Source of the DNA: Helicobacter ibis
GTDB taxonomy: Bacteria; Campylobacterota; Campylobacteria; Campylobacterales; Helicobacteraceae
Length of the DNA: 64,000 nt
Direction: 5' to 3'
NCBI RefSeq assembly: GCF_027859255.1
Contig: NZ_JAQHXR010000002.1
Coordinates: 124,001 to 188,000, forward strand
Shown here: piece after piece, positions 9,906-19,451 of the stretch
Numbering within the stretch: the first letter of the stretch is position 1
Layout: every line of letters starts with the position of its first letter
The notes under the pieces: generated by a model
What the model saw: only the letters and a program-made list of their open reading frames with translations
What the model was told of the DNA's origin: nothing
The model's database searches: none
Program-made: the position numbers and the translations under genes

Positions 9906-10730
9906 ATATAGAATCCTAATATAACAATTATCAAAGACTTCAATTTTATGTTCTGTTATTAGATCGCTTAATGATTTTTTAAAAGATTTTTTACTCATCT
10001 CAAAGACTTCCAAAATCTCTTGCGGACTACTATCGTAACCAAACTTCATAACTCCACCATTTGACTTTAAAATCATAAAAACCCTCTCTGCTTGACTTTT
10101 GCTCTTTTCCATAGGTGGTTTTAGAGACAAATCACATTTGCCATCTTTATAAATTCTTTTGATATATCCTACTTGTTTATTAAACAAAAAATCTTTAATA
10201 AACACTTCATTGTGATATACAAGTCCAAGATATTTACCATTTATTACACATTCATAACCCAAGTTTGTTCTTTTAAACGGCAAAATAGAAACCTTGCAAA
10301 ACACCTTTAAGCTAGAATCTTTTATATTTTTTAAATATGATTTAATATTATGTCTAGCTATTAGCCTACCTTCTTTATCTTTGTCTATAAACACAACAAC
10401 ATAACTTCCAACTTTATATGGTTCAGAGCTTTTAGTGGGCATAAAAATATCCTTAGCAATTCCAAGATCCAAAAAGCAACCATAATTATTTTTATCAACT
10501 ATCCTTAAAGCTGCAATTTCGCCAAGAAGCGCCAAAGGATTCAAGGTAGTAGCAATTAACCTATCTTCTGAATCTGTGTATAAAAATACATCTACAAAAT
10601 CACCCTCTTTTAAAGTAGAAGATAAATATCTAACAGGTAATAAAACCAATGAATCATCTTTTTTTAAATAAGCACCAATAGATACTATCTTGGCAATCTC
10701 TAGCCTTTTAATACAGCCTACATCTTTCAA
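9903..10730 (-). CDS. CvfB-like S1-domain RNA-binding protein
   Basis: 275 residues. Layout fits the CvfB/YitL family: tandem S1-type OB folds (a clear one at GCFLDLGIAKDIFMPTKSSE and a second around LGLVYHNEVFI), then a C-terminal winged helix starting near GGVMKFGYDSSPQEI. Staphylococcal and pneumococcal relatives bind RNA and affect virulence gene expression; the role here is unknown. The only usable start is TTG at 10730. It overlaps the TGA of the upstream membrane-protein gene as TTGA, with a GGGGG-rich stretch upstream, so translation is probably coupled. Confidence 0.75.
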   Translation of the reverse strand: MKDVGCIKRLEIAKIVSIGAYLKKDDSLVLLPVRYLSSTLKEGDFVDVFLYTDSEDRLIATTLNPLALLGEIAALRIVDKNNYGCFLDLGIAKDIFMPTKSSEPYKVGSYVVVFIDKDKEGRLIARHNIKSYLKNIKDSSLKVFCKVSILPFKRTNLGYECVINGKYLGLVYHNEVFIKDFLFNKQVGYIKRIYKDGKCDLSLKPPMEKSKSQAERVFMILKSNGGVMKFGYDSSPQEILEVFEMSKKSFKKSLSDLITEHKIEVFDNCYIRILY

Positions 10731-11281
10731 TCAAAAATTTCCCCCAAAACATTAATTAAAGTAATATCAAATCTTACATTATAAATATTAGAAATCTGCC
10801 AACTAGAAAATAACACAACCATTAAAAACACGCCAACAAACACCAAAGCAAAAATACACAATCCCCTAAAAAGCCTCAAATAAAAGTTATATCCAAAACT
10901 TTCATCAAGTGCCTTAAAATACCTAAAATAATCAACAAAGAATCTCATAAAAACCACAAAAATAACAAAAACCACCAAACATAAAGCAAAGAAAATAATC
11001 ATAGAAAAATAAGGTGAGAATCTATCCCAAAAATTATAAATATCAGCTTCCCACATTATCGTTGCATAGCATATATGCATACCAAATACAACCATAAAAA
11101 CAAAAGAGATTCCCAATACATATAACGCTATTGTCTCACCTACACTAGTTTTTTGTGCGAATTCTTTTTTCATTCTTCTTCTTATTACAGATTCATCTAA
11201 ATTATCTTCTTTTAGAGAATTCACTATCCTACTTATATCGCCAATGTATGTATTACGACTCATATTTGAGCTGTTTGCCAT
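10727..11281 (-). CDS. three-TM inner membrane protein, function unknown
   Basis: 184 residues. A cytoplasmic N-terminus of about 45 charged residues (with RRRMKKEF) is followed by three predicted membrane helices at roughly 48-75, 87-118 and 138-160. There are no enzymatic motifs. ATG at 11281. Its stop overlaps the TTG start of the CvfB-like gene by four bases (TTGA), so the two are probably co-translated and may share a process. I do not recognise the family. Confidence 0.65.
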   Translation of the reverse strand: MANSSNMSRNTYIGDISRIVNSLKEDNLDESVIRRRMKKEFAQKTSVGETIALYVLGISFVFMVVFGMHICYATIMWEADIYNFWDRFSPYFSMIIFFALCLVVFVIFVVFMRFFVDYFRYFKALDESFGYNFYLRLFRGLCIFALVFVGVFLMVVLFSSWQISNIYNVRFDITLINVLGEIFD

Positions 11282-11325
11282 AATAAAACCTTTAAAATGA
11301 TTTTATTTATTGTTGCAAAAATGTG

Positions 11326-13164
11326 TTAAGTCTTTGTGTAGTAAGACTTATCTATATGAAACTTTCTATAAAATTCTCGCAAATCCTCTATATCATCAAG
11401 CAATCCCATTTTCTCTAACCTATCTAGCACTTCTTTGTTGCAATTAGTCTCCATAGGCCACTCTCTTGTATATCCATCACTTATATTCTTATTTGTTGCA
11501 TCAATTATTATTATATTACCTATGATTTTAATATCTCTTTTGCTATCTATATTATTAACAACCCTCCATAAAATCATATACAAATTATCAAAGTCATTCT
11601 GCGATACATCAAGCACAACTAAGATTCTTAAGCTCTTAGATAGTTTTACAATCTCATCTTCTCTAAAAGAATCCCAAATGCAACTTTTCTTATCAACTCC
11701 AAGCAATGTAATTGGATTTTTACTCTCGCAATAGTGTTGCTTAACTAAAGAGACGCCATTAAAGACATTCTCTAGCTTTTCTTTTAATTTATCATCTAAT
11801 AATATCTCTACACTATCTAACATAGAAACCTTAGTGCAATCAATTCCCAATTTACCACCTTCAGCAAAGCTTGGAGAAGCATGGTCTAATGCATCACATA
11901 CACCCTCGCTAAAGAGGCAATTATCCACACTAAATCTATCCAAAATATAAGGTGCTATACTTTTAGAATCTAAAGCCGGAGCATCTTCGCCTACAAAAAT
12001 TGCATGTTTTACAAAGCTCATCTGACCAACCCCCCAAAAACTATGCATACTCTGCTTTGCAGCACTTGGGAATCTAGCCTTTATCTTTGCAAGTATCAAA
12101 TTATGAAAAACTCCATTTTCAGGCATATAATAATCAATTAAATTAGGAGTAGTTGTTTGTAAAAGTGGCAAGAAGATTCTTTCAGTTGGATAGCCAAGAT
12201 ACTTATCTTCTAGTGGTGGCTTACCTACTACACTTGCTAGATATATTGGATTTTTCTTTCTTGTAATTGCACTAACTTTAAGCACAGGATATGGTTCAAT
12301 AGGAGTATAAAATCCAGTATGATCACCAAATCTACCCTCATCTCTAAGCTCTGGCTCTACGAATCCTTCAATAACATAATCACAATCATAAGGCACACTA
12401 ATGTCATTTGTAATACACTTTAGCATTTTTACCTTACGACCTTTTATGAATCCATACAACATAAGCTCAAAGATTCCATAAGGAAGCGGTGCAGTAGCAC
12501 ACCAAGTATATAGTGCATCCCCTCCTATTGCTATACTTACAGGCATTTTTTGTCCTGCTTTTTTGTATTCTTCTAATATTTCTACTGAATCTTTATGTAT
12601 CTGCCAATGAAGTCCTAAATGATTCCTATCATACACTTGCAATCTATACATACCAAGATTCTTAACCTTGCCATCTAAGCTTTGTGTATAGCACTGCCCC
12701 ATAGTGATAAACGCTCCACCATCATGCTCCCATGTCTTTAAAATAGGAATCTCATCTAAATTTACTTCATCACCTAGCTTTACTATCTCTTGCGATAGAC
12801 CATGTTTGACATTTTTAGGAGACAGGAATCTAAGCTTTAATAATTTTGGTAGCATATATAATGCTTCAGTGAAATTTTTTGGCGGTTTTAACTTTAATAA
12901 AAATGCAATATCTTTTGATATATGCTCTACATCACCAATTAGCAATTTAACCCTACTAAAAGATCCAAAGAGATTCATTAATACTGGCACATCATACTCT
13001 ATGCCTTTTTCTTTATTTATTGGCTTTGTAAATAATAAAGCCTTAGAATCTTTTTTCTTAACTTCTAAATACGCCAAATGCGGAATCTCTAAATTTACAT
13101 CAAGTGGTTTGTTTATTATTTTTATTTCATTATTTGCTTTTAGTAAATCAACTATTTCTCTCAC
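11326..13164 (-). CDS. UbiD-family prenylated-FMN decarboxylase (menaquinone pathway type)
   Basis: 612 residues, the length of the long UbiD group (menaquinone biosynthesis decarboxylase, SCO4490-like) used with the futalosine pathway in Helicobacter and Campylobacter. It is expected to decarboxylate an aromatic precursor using prenylated FMN made by UbiX. Visible family features are the MYRLQVYDRNHLGLHWQIHK segment, SIAIGGDALYTWCATAPLP and the FGDHTGFYTPIEPYPV motif. The start is GTG at 13164 with GGGAG five bases upstream, and it overlaps the upstream gene by 17 bases. It is the last gene of the compact block. The exact substrate is inferred from the family. Confidence 0.88.
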   Translation of the reverse strand: MREIVDLLKANNEIKIINKPLDVNLEIPHLAYLEVKKKDSKALLFTKPINKEKGIEYDVPVLMNLFGSFSRVKLLIGDVEHISKDIAFLLKLKPPKNFTEALYMLPKLLKLRFLSPKNVKHGLSQEIVKLGDEVNLDEIPILKTWEHDGGAFITMGQCYTQSLDGKVKNLGMYRLQVYDRNHLGLHWQIHKDSVEILEEYKKAGQKMPVSIAIGGDALYTWCATAPLPYGIFELMLYGFIKGRKVKMLKCITNDISVPYDCDYVIEGFVEPELRDEGRFGDHTGFYTPIEPYPVLKVSAITRKKNPIYLASVVGKPPLEDKYLGYPTERIFLPLLQTTTPNLIDYYMPENGVFHNLILAKIKARFPSAAKQSMHSFWGVGQMSFVKHAIFVGEDAPALDSKSIAPYILDRFSVDNCLFSEGVCDALDHASPSFAEGGKLGIDCTKVSMLDSVEILLDDKLKEKLENVFNGVSLVKQHYCESKNPITLLGVDKKSCIWDSFREDEIVKLSKSLRILVVLDVSQNDFDNLYMILWRVVNNIDSKRDIKIIGNIIIIDATNKNISDGYTREWPMETNCNKEVLDRLEKMGLLDDIEDLREFYRKFHIDKSYYTKT

Positions 13165-13993
13165 ATCTTCTCCCTAAAGCGTTAATTGTTCTTTCTATCT
13201 TTCCGCCATCAACGGCTTTTAGCTTATATGCTTCTTTGCATATTCCATCTTCTAACTCACATACTATCATCTGAAAAATACTAGGAATCCCTTTTTCTTC
13301 TGGCACTACAAATCTATTTGGAATCCCTGTTAGAAATCTCTCAATACTCTCATTTTCTCTCATTCCAATAACACTCTCTCTAGCCCCACTAAGCCCAACA
13401 TCACTAACACCAAATGTCCCAGAGAATATCTCCAAATCATCGCTTCCTATATGAGTATGTGTCCCAAAAATAGCACCGACCTTACCCTTTAGCATCATAA
13501 ACATAGCCCTCTTTTCGCTACTAGCTTCAGCGTGAAAGTCAAGAATTATATTTCTAATACCCTCATTCCTCAAACTCTCTACAGAATCTCTAGCACAAAT
13601 AAAGGCATTATCACATTGTGGCATAGAAAAATTACCCATTATATTCAGCACAGCATATTTCTCTTTAGTGTTTTGTATCTCACCTCTAAAGATTCCACTA
13701 CCTACAACACCCTGTGGATAGTTATGAGGACGTAATACATTTGAATCTTCTTTTTGCAATATTGATACAATGTCCCTTTTATCCCATATATGATTCCCGC
13801 TTGTAAATATATCAATCCCATATCCGCTAAGTTCTAAATACGCATTCACACCAAGCCCAAAACCATGACTTGCATTTTCTCCATTTGCAATTACAAAGTC
13901 TAGTTTATGAATCTCTCTTGCTTCTTGTAAATACTCCTTAATAAGATTCCTGCCTATCTTACCAACAATATCACCTATAAATCCAAATCTCAC
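13148..13993 (-). CDS. YmdB-like metallophosphoesterase
   Basis: 281 residues of the TIGR00282/YmdB calcineurin-like family; the B. subtilis member hydrolyses 2',3'-cyclic nucleotides. Metal-ligand motifs appear in order: GDIVGKIGR (Asp8), NGENASHGFG, SGNHIWDK, DFHAEASSEK and GTHTHIGSDD. The start is GTG at 13993, overlapping the mfd stop by one base (TAGTG), with AAAAAAGG upstream. Its 3' end overlaps the ubiD-like gene. Co-transcription with mfd and shape genes is likely from spacing, but no functional link is visible. Confidence 0.9.
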   Translation of the reverse strand: MRFGFIGDIVGKIGRNLIKEYLQEAREIHKLDFVIANGENASHGFGLGVNAYLELSGYGIDIFTSGNHIWDKRDIVSILQKEDSNVLRPHNYPQGVVGSGIFRGEIQNTKEKYAVLNIMGNFSMPQCDNAFICARDSVESLRNEGIRNIILDFHAEASSEKRAMFMMLKGKVGAIFGTHTHIGSDDLEIFSGTFGVSDVGLSGARESVIGMRENESIERFLTGIPNRFVVPEEKGIPSIFQMIVCELEDGICKEAYKLKAVDGGKIERTINALGRRCERNS

Positions 13994-16900
13994 TATTTAG
14001 CCTTTTTTAAATTTTTAAAATAATCAAATACACATTTTAAAATATCATCTTCATCTTTGCTATTTGCACTGATACTTTCTTTATTTCCATTATTTTTAAC
14101 AAAAGTTATATTTTGACCATAGTTTAATATACTACTAATTCCATGATTCCTTGCTTCTATTTTAATTAAAATTAGTTCTATAAACTGCCTTGTATAAATA
14201 TCTAACTTACCAAATCTTTCTTCAATTTCTCTCTCAATTAAATATACTTCATCTATTTCTTCACATCTAGATAGCCTCCTATATATTTCAAGCCTTATCC
14301 TCTCTGTATCTATTAGTTCAGCATTCAAAAATGCAGTTACAGATAACTTTACATCTACATTTGCTTTTTCTTCCTTAACATTACCGCTTAGAGTGTATAT
14401 TGCTTCTTCTAACATTCTTAGATATAAGGAATAACCTATATTTTTAATATGTCCACTTTGTGCTTCGCCTAGGAGATTCCCCCCTCCTCTTATTTCTAAA
14501 TCATGATATGCTAATGCCCCACCACTTCCAAGGTAAGAATTCCTCTCTAAAGCAAAAAGTCTCTTTTGTGCCTCTTGTGTAATTTTTGTAAAATCCTCTA
14601 CTAAAAAATAACAAAACCCTTCTTTATTGCCTCTCCCAACTCTACCCCTTAGTTGATGTAAATCAGCAATCCCAAAACAATCACTCCTATCTACTATAAT
14701 AGTATTTGTATTTGGCAAATGAATCCCAGATTCAACTATTGAAGTGCAAAGCAAAATTTGATATTTACCATTTGCAAAATCCATGATTATATTTTCACTA
14801 TCATTTGCAGAAATTTGAGAATGCAAAATTGCTATTTTTGCATTTGGCACAATTTGCAGTATTTCTTCTTTTTTATTTTCTATTGAAGAGATATTATTAT
14901 GAATATAAAACACCTGCCCATTACGCCTAAACTCTCTAAAAAGTACCTCTTTTAAAAGGGCACTAGAATACTCTTTTATAAATGTTCGAATCGGAAGCCT
15001 ATCTTTTGGAGAGATTTTTAGCTCACTTAGAGATTTTATTTTTGATAATGCCATATTTAGAGTTCTAGGTATAGGAGTTGCTGACATTGTTAGCAGATGC
15101 GTATCTTTGCTTATTTCTTTTATTTTTTCTTTTTGCTTTACGCCAAATTTATGTTCTTCATCAACAACTATTAAAGCAAGATTCTTAAAACTAGCAGAAA
15201 ATATAGCATGAGTGCCAACTACTACATCTATACTACCATTGGCTAAGCCTTCTAAAGTTGTCTTTTTTTTCTTTGTGCTTACATATCTATCAAGCCTAGC
15301 AACTCTAATTCCAAACTCTCTAAATCTATCTGCAATAGTATTAAAATGCTGATATGCAAGAAGTGTTGTTGGTGCAATAATGGCTGATTGATAACCACTT
15401 AGATATGTTGCAAACATAGCGTTCATAGCAACTTCAGTCTTACCAAACCCAACATCTCCACTAAGGAGCCTATCCATGACCCTAGCACTTGAAATATCAT
15501 TAAAGATTTCTTTTATTGCATTGCTTTGATCATCAGTATAGACAAAGCCACTCTTACTTTGAAAGATAAGAATCTCTTCTTTATTTGTATCTATTTTAAT
15601 ACCATCTATTAACTCTCTTTTTGCAGCAAGCGAGATAATTTCATTGGCTATTAAAAATAGCTTTTCTTTTACCTTTTCTTTAAGCTTTGCAAATGAACCT
15701 TTGCCAAGCCTATCTAAAATCGGAATCCCACCATCTGAAATATATCTATCAATCCTATCAAGATTCTCAACCGGTAAAAGTAGTTTATCTTCACCTTGAT
15801 ATCTAAGCTCTATAAAGTCCCTCTTAGCACCAAAGATATTCGCACATACAAGACCGCTAAAAATAGCTACTCCATAATCAATATGCACTACATAATCACC
15901 GCTTTTTAGCTCATCTAGGAGAATCTTGCTTTGTCTTTTTTTCTTTTGCTTTGTAGTTGAATTTAGCGATAAAATAACTTCATCTTTACCTAAAATCCAA
16001 ATTCCAAGCTCAGAATCTAAGATGAAATCATAATTTTCCTGCAAAGAGATTCCAGTTTGTCTCACTTGCGCTTCTGTTTTTGCGATGATTGTTATTTTTT
16101 TGTTTTTGTGAAATTCTAAAAATTGTAAAACATTATTAAATGAATATTCAAAGTCCTCATAATTTTGCGAATCTAAAAGCTCACAACTTGCTAAAACATT
16201 ATCTAAGACTGCGTTATTTTGATCACTAAATTCATGCAATTCCTTAGCTAAAACTTTAACTTCAGAGCCAAGAATAAAAGGATAAGAATTAATAATATTA
16301 ATAGAATCTTTTAAATACCAAAGTCCATATGAGGCAATTAAATCATTATTACTAAAAATACTATCAGTTTTTATTTTGCTTGAAATTGCTTCTATTAATT
16401 CTTCATAAATTTCTGTTGTAAGGTTAAAAAATGCAGGAGATATTTCTATGTTTTTAACCTCTTGTCCAATTGACATTTGAGAATTAACATCAAAGAATTT
16501 TAGACTTTCAACTTCATTGTCAAATAGGCTAATCCTTAAAGGATTCTCATAATTTGGCAAGAAAATATCTATAATATCCCCTCTAACTGACACTTCTTTA
16601 TCAACTTCAACCAAATCAACAAACTCATAACCAAACAAAAAAAGTTTATTTTTTAAATCACTTAAATCTAAAATATCCCCAACTTGTATAAAAAAACCAT
16701 CAAGCAATTCTTTTTTTGGATAATTACACAATAAACTTTGAAGTGGAGAGAATAAAATCTTTTTACTTTTAGCATTATAGAATCTCTTTAGCGTGGATAA
16801 TATCTCACTTAACTCATCTTTATAAGCTCTAAGATCCTCGCCAAAGACAACCCTAAAATCAGGTAGAACAAAAGCACTAAAACCAAGAAATGTAGCTACA

Positions 16901-17019
16901 TCACTTAATTTTTGTGCTTCATATTTATCGCAAGTTAGAACAACAAGCCCATTACTATATTTTTTATCAAAATTATCTATGTTGCTTAATACATCATAAA
17001 TACTACTCTGATTTAGCAT
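13993..17019 (-). CDS. mfd: transcription-repair coupling factor Mfd
   Basis: 1008 residues. It displaces RNA polymerase stalled at DNA lesions and recruits UvrA. The UvrB-homology region is N-terminal. The RNAP-interacting domain begins near SGDYVVHIDYGVAIFSG. The superfamily 2 helicase motor shows LLSGDVGFGKTEVAMNA (motif I), VVDEEHKFG (DEEH box), TLLTMSATPIPRTL-type motif III, and QLRGRVGRGNKEGFCYF (motif VI). A TRCF C-terminal domain follows. It is somewhat shorter than the roughly 1150 residues of E. coli, as usual in this group. It overlaps the bactofilin gene by 17 bases. Confidence 0.97.
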   Translation of the reverse strand: MLNQSSIYDVLSNIDNFDKKYSNGLVVLTCDKYEAQKLSDVATFLGFSAFVLPDFRVVFGEDLRAYKDELSEILSTLKRFYNAKSKKILFSPLQSLLCNYPKKELLDGFFIQVGDILDLSDLKNKLFLFGYEFVDLVEVDKEVSVRGDIIDIFLPNYENPLRISLFDNEVESLKFFDVNSQMSIGQEVKNIEISPAFFNLTTEIYEELIEAISSKIKTDSIFSNNDLIASYGLWYLKDSINIINSYPFILGSEVKVLAKELHEFSDQNNAVLDNVLASCELLDSQNYEDFEYSFNNVLQFLEFHKNKKITIIAKTEAQVRQTGISLQENYDFILDSELGIWILGKDEVILSLNSTTKQKKKRQSKILLDELKSGDYVVHIDYGVAIFSGLVCANIFGAKRDFIELRYQGEDKLLLPVENLDRIDRYISDGGIPILDRLGKGSFAKLKEKVKEKLFLIANEIISLAAKRELIDGIKIDTNKEEILIFQSKSGFVYTDDQSNAIKEIFNDISSARVMDRLLSGDVGFGKTEVAMNAMFATYLSGYQSAIIAPTTLLAYQHFNTIADRFREFGIRVARLDRYVSTKKKKTTLEGLANGSIDVVVGTHAIFSASFKNLALIVVDEEHKFGVKQKEKIKEISKDTHLLTMSATPIPRTLNMALSKIKSLSELKISPKDRLPIRTFIKEYSSALLKEVLFREFRRNGQVFYIHNNISSIENKKEEILQIVPNAKIAILHSQISANDSENIIMDFANGKYQILLCTSIVESGIHLPNTNTIIVDRSDCFGIADLHQLRGRVGRGNKEGFCYFLVEDFTKITQEAQKRLFALERNSYLGSGGALAYHDLEIRGGGNLLGEAQSGHIKNIGYSLYLRMLEEAIYTLSGNVKEEKANVDVKLSVTAFLNAELIDTERIRLEIYRRLSRCEEIDEVYLIEREIEERFGKLDIYTRQFIELILIKIEARNHGISSILNYGQNITFVKNNGNKESISANSKDEDDILKCVFDYFKNLKKAK

Positions 17020-17443
17020 CGTCTTTTTTGCTTATAAGCGGTATAGTTCCTTGTGAGCTACTATCATAAGCACTTTGATACTCATTGCCTTTATGCACCA
17101 AACTTTGACCAACAAACTCTGCTGACTTCTCTATAATAAGCTCTCTTGCGGCAATCTCGCCATCGATTCTACCTTGAGGTAAAATCTCTACAATATTACA
17201 ATCACAATTTCCGAGCAACTTACCACTAACAACTAAATGTTCAGTATTTATACTTCCATTTACATTACCATTTCTACCTATTACCACATTATTTTTAGCA
17301 ATTATATTGCCCTCTAATGTGCCATCAATATGTAAATTACACTCACTAATTATATCACCCTTTATTCTTGTGCCTTGAGCGATAATGCTGGTGTTTCCCG
17401 AATTTCCGATAACTTGTTTATCATTGTTAGCAAAGATTGCCAT
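17003..17443 (-). CDS. ccmA: bactofilin (CcmA-type cell-shape protein)
   Basis: 146 residues. A single bactofilin beta-helix core (about 20-115) has the repeating pattern TRIKGDI, LHIDGTLEGNI and NVNGSI, flanked by short disordered tails. Bactofilins polymerise without nucleotide; H. pylori CcmA is needed for helical shape and acts with Csd peptidases. The only in-frame ATG (17443) has AAGGAGG 10 bases upstream, so the start is firm. It makes the gene overlap the upstream M23 peptidase gene by 82 bases. The arrangement peptidase - bactofilin - mfd is as in H. pylori. Confidence 0.93.
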   Translation of the reverse strand: MAIFANNDKQVIGNSGNTSIIAQGTRIKGDIISECNLHIDGTLEGNIIAKNNVVIGRNGNVNGSINTEHLVVSGKLLGNCDCNIVEILPQGRIDGEIAARELIIEKSAEFVGQSLVHKGNEYQSAYDSSSQGTIPLISKKDDAKSE

Positions 17444-18297
17444 TTTATACTTGCCTCCTTTTCAAAAATTTGAGTATAGTTCTTCATAGTCCATTCCGTA
17501 AATGGCTCTGGGTCTAAATCCCTCCCCAAATGCCTAATTTCATAATGCAAATGAGGTCCGGTACTCCTACCTGTATTTCCAGTATATGCTATAAGTTGTC
17601 CCCTCCTTACAAACTCACCTTTTTTGACTACAATTTTATTTAAATGTGCATAAAAAGTCTTAAATCCAAAAGAGTGCTCCAATTTTACCATAATTCCATA
17701 TCCGCCATTATATCCATTGCCTGTAAAGTCAGCTACGCCATCAGCAGGAGCATATACTGGTGTTCCAATAGGAACTCCATAGTCAATACCTGTATGAGAA
17801 TGAACCCTCTTTAATATAGGATGCACTCTACTTCCCCACTTAGCGGTCGTTCTATATTCACTCCGTATTGGAACACCATTTGGGATTAATTGCATTACAA
17901 ACGCCTTTTGTGCCCCTGTAATACTAGCTAAATCAACCCTCTCAATTAAACTCAAATCAGACACATCTCTAGTTTCATTACTGAGCCCAACTATGCCTTC
18001 TAAATCCTCTATCCTATCAGATACTTTTACTAACTCATCAGTTTTTTCTTCAATTAGTGCTTGGAGTTTTTCGTTTTTATCATTTATTTTTAGATATTCT
18101 TGTTGCATTAAATCGCGTTTATTTTCTATTTCTTTAACTTCATTTAACAATAGCCTAATTGAAACAAAGCTAAACAAAAATATAGCAATAATTAATAATA
18201 TAATATAAAGCACAATTTGCTTCATATATTGATGAATATTGTATTGCTTAGAACCATTAATATCAGTAATTGTGATAACAAAGCGATTCTTAACCAT
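17362..18297 (-). CDS. csd1: Csd1-like M23 peptidoglycan endopeptidase
   Basis: 311 residues. One membrane anchor (about 28-50), a coiled-coil (about 52-103), then a LytM/M23 domain. All zinc and catalytic positions are present: H168 and D172 (HSHTGID), H218 (YAHL), and H249/H251 (GPHLHYEI). It should therefore be an active D,D-endopeptidase cutting cross-links to set cell curvature, with bactofilin downstream. H. pylori has two tandem M23 genes here (active csd1, catalytically defective csd2). This locus has one, like the single C. jejuni gene. Its start abuts the folC stop. Confidence 0.9.
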   Translation of the reverse strand: MVKNRFVITITDINGSKQYNIHQYMKQIVLYIILLIIAIFLFSFVSIRLLLNEVKEIENKRDLMQQEYLKINDKNEKLQALIEEKTDELVKVSDRIEDLEGIVGLSNETRDVSDLSLIERVDLASITGAQKAFVMQLIPNGVPIRSEYRTTAKWGSRVHPILKRVHSHTGIDYGVPIGTPVYAPADGVADFTGNGYNGGYGIMVKLEHSFGFKTFYAHLNKIVVKKGEFVRRGQLIAYTGNTGRSTGPHLHYEIRHLGRDLDPEPFTEWTMKNYTQIFEKEASIKWQSLLTMINKLSEIRETPALSLKAQE

Positions 18298-19449
18298 TTA
18301 AAACCCCATACTCAAAAACTCGCCAACTACACTAAATGACCCACATACCAAATAAGTATGATTGCTATTTATGGATTCAAAATCACAATATTTTATATGC
18401 AATGAATCTAAAATTTCACAAAGGCTATCTTTAGTAATAATTCTTTGGTTGTCTTTCACTTCAAAAATCTCTACTCTCTCTATTATTGGACGCAATATTT
18501 TTAAAATCTCAAATGGATTTTTATCAAAGTATGAATTATAAACCAAAATAATTTTAGAATTTCTAAAAACTTCCAATATTTCCTTAGCACCACTTACATT
18601 ATGTGCTACATCAAGATAAACATTATCTCTTAGTTTTTGCATTCTACCTAACAAATCTAGCTTTGGAATCTTATACAAACTCTCTTTGTCAATCCCAAGT
18701 TCGCACAACACAGCACTTGCTAGAGTTAAATTTTCATATTGATAAGGTGGATAATTATTTAACTTGCAATAATCTTTAATATATTGCGGAATTGTCTTTA
18801 TTGTTTTAAGTTTCACATTTTTTAGAGTTGCTATATTTGTAGCTATGTTATAGACTTCATTATGTTCTTGTATCCCTACAAACACACATTTATTTTCTAC
18901 ACTTATGGCATTTAGCTTTGTTGTTGCTATTTCTCTTATACTATTTCCTAACCTATCTTGATGGTCAAAATCAATTTTTGTAAAAACTTTCATATAGCTT
19001 TTAAAGCATGTAGCAGTTGAATCATACTCTCCTCCAAGCCCAGCCTCACATATAAAGTAATCACAAGAAGAAAAGACCTCTAAAGACAAAAATGTCAGAA
19101 TCTCAAAATAGCTAGCTTCCTCTAAGACTTCAAAATCAAATTTATTTAATGCTTCATCTAATACATTAAGCTTAAGATTCTCGCCATTTAGCCAGAATCT
19201 CTCACATACACTTAGTAAATGAGGTGAAGTAAAATGACCAACACTAAATCCAAAAGCCCTAAGCATAAGGGCTAAAAATCTCCCCGTGCTTCCCTTACCA
19301 TTAGTGCCAAGTATTTGTATGATTTTACATTTTGGATTACTTAGATTCTTAGAATCTTTAGCTAGTTTAGAGAAAATATATGGAGCCCTTAGAGGATCAA
19401 AGTCCCTATATTCTTCTTCTTTTTTAGCTAAATAATTAAGCAAATTCAT
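18298..19449 (-). CDS. folC: folylpolyglutamate synthase / dihydrofolate synthase
   Basis: 383 residues. Adds glutamate to folates (and joins dihydropteroate to glutamate). The Mur-ligase-type P-loop is ILGTNGKGSTGRF near residues 47-59. The folate-site segment HFTSPHLLSVCERF, EAGLGGEYDST and FDHQDRLGN follow in family order, with the C-terminal DVAHNVSGAKE motif. ATG at 19449, two bases after the upstream gene's stop. Same position as in H. pylori and C. jejuni. Confidence 0.95.
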   Translation of the reverse strand: MNLLNYLAKKEEEYRDFDPLRAPYIFSKLAKDSKNLSNPKCKIIQILGTNGKGSTGRFLALMLRAFGFSVGHFTSPHLLSVCERFWLNGENLKLNVLDEALNKFDFEVLEEASYFEILTFLSLEVFSSCDYFICEAGLGGEYDSTATCFKSYMKVFTKIDFDHQDRLGNSIREIATTKLNAISVENKCVFVGIQEHNEVYNIATNIATLKNVKLKTIKTIPQYIKDYCKLNNYPPYQYENLTLASAVLCELGIDKESLYKIPKLDLLGRMQKLRDNVYLDVAHNVSGAKEILEVFRNSKIILVYNSYFDKNPFEILKILRPIIERVEIFEVKDNQRIITKDSLCEILDSLHIKYCDFESINSNHTYLVCGSFSVVGEFLSMGF

Positions 19450-19451
19450 CT

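Noticed and set aside
14478-14485. C6 run in mfd as a phase-variation tract
   Set aside because: It is short and inside a housekeeping gene; no poly-G or poly-C tract long enough for typical Helicobacter phase variation is present in the window.
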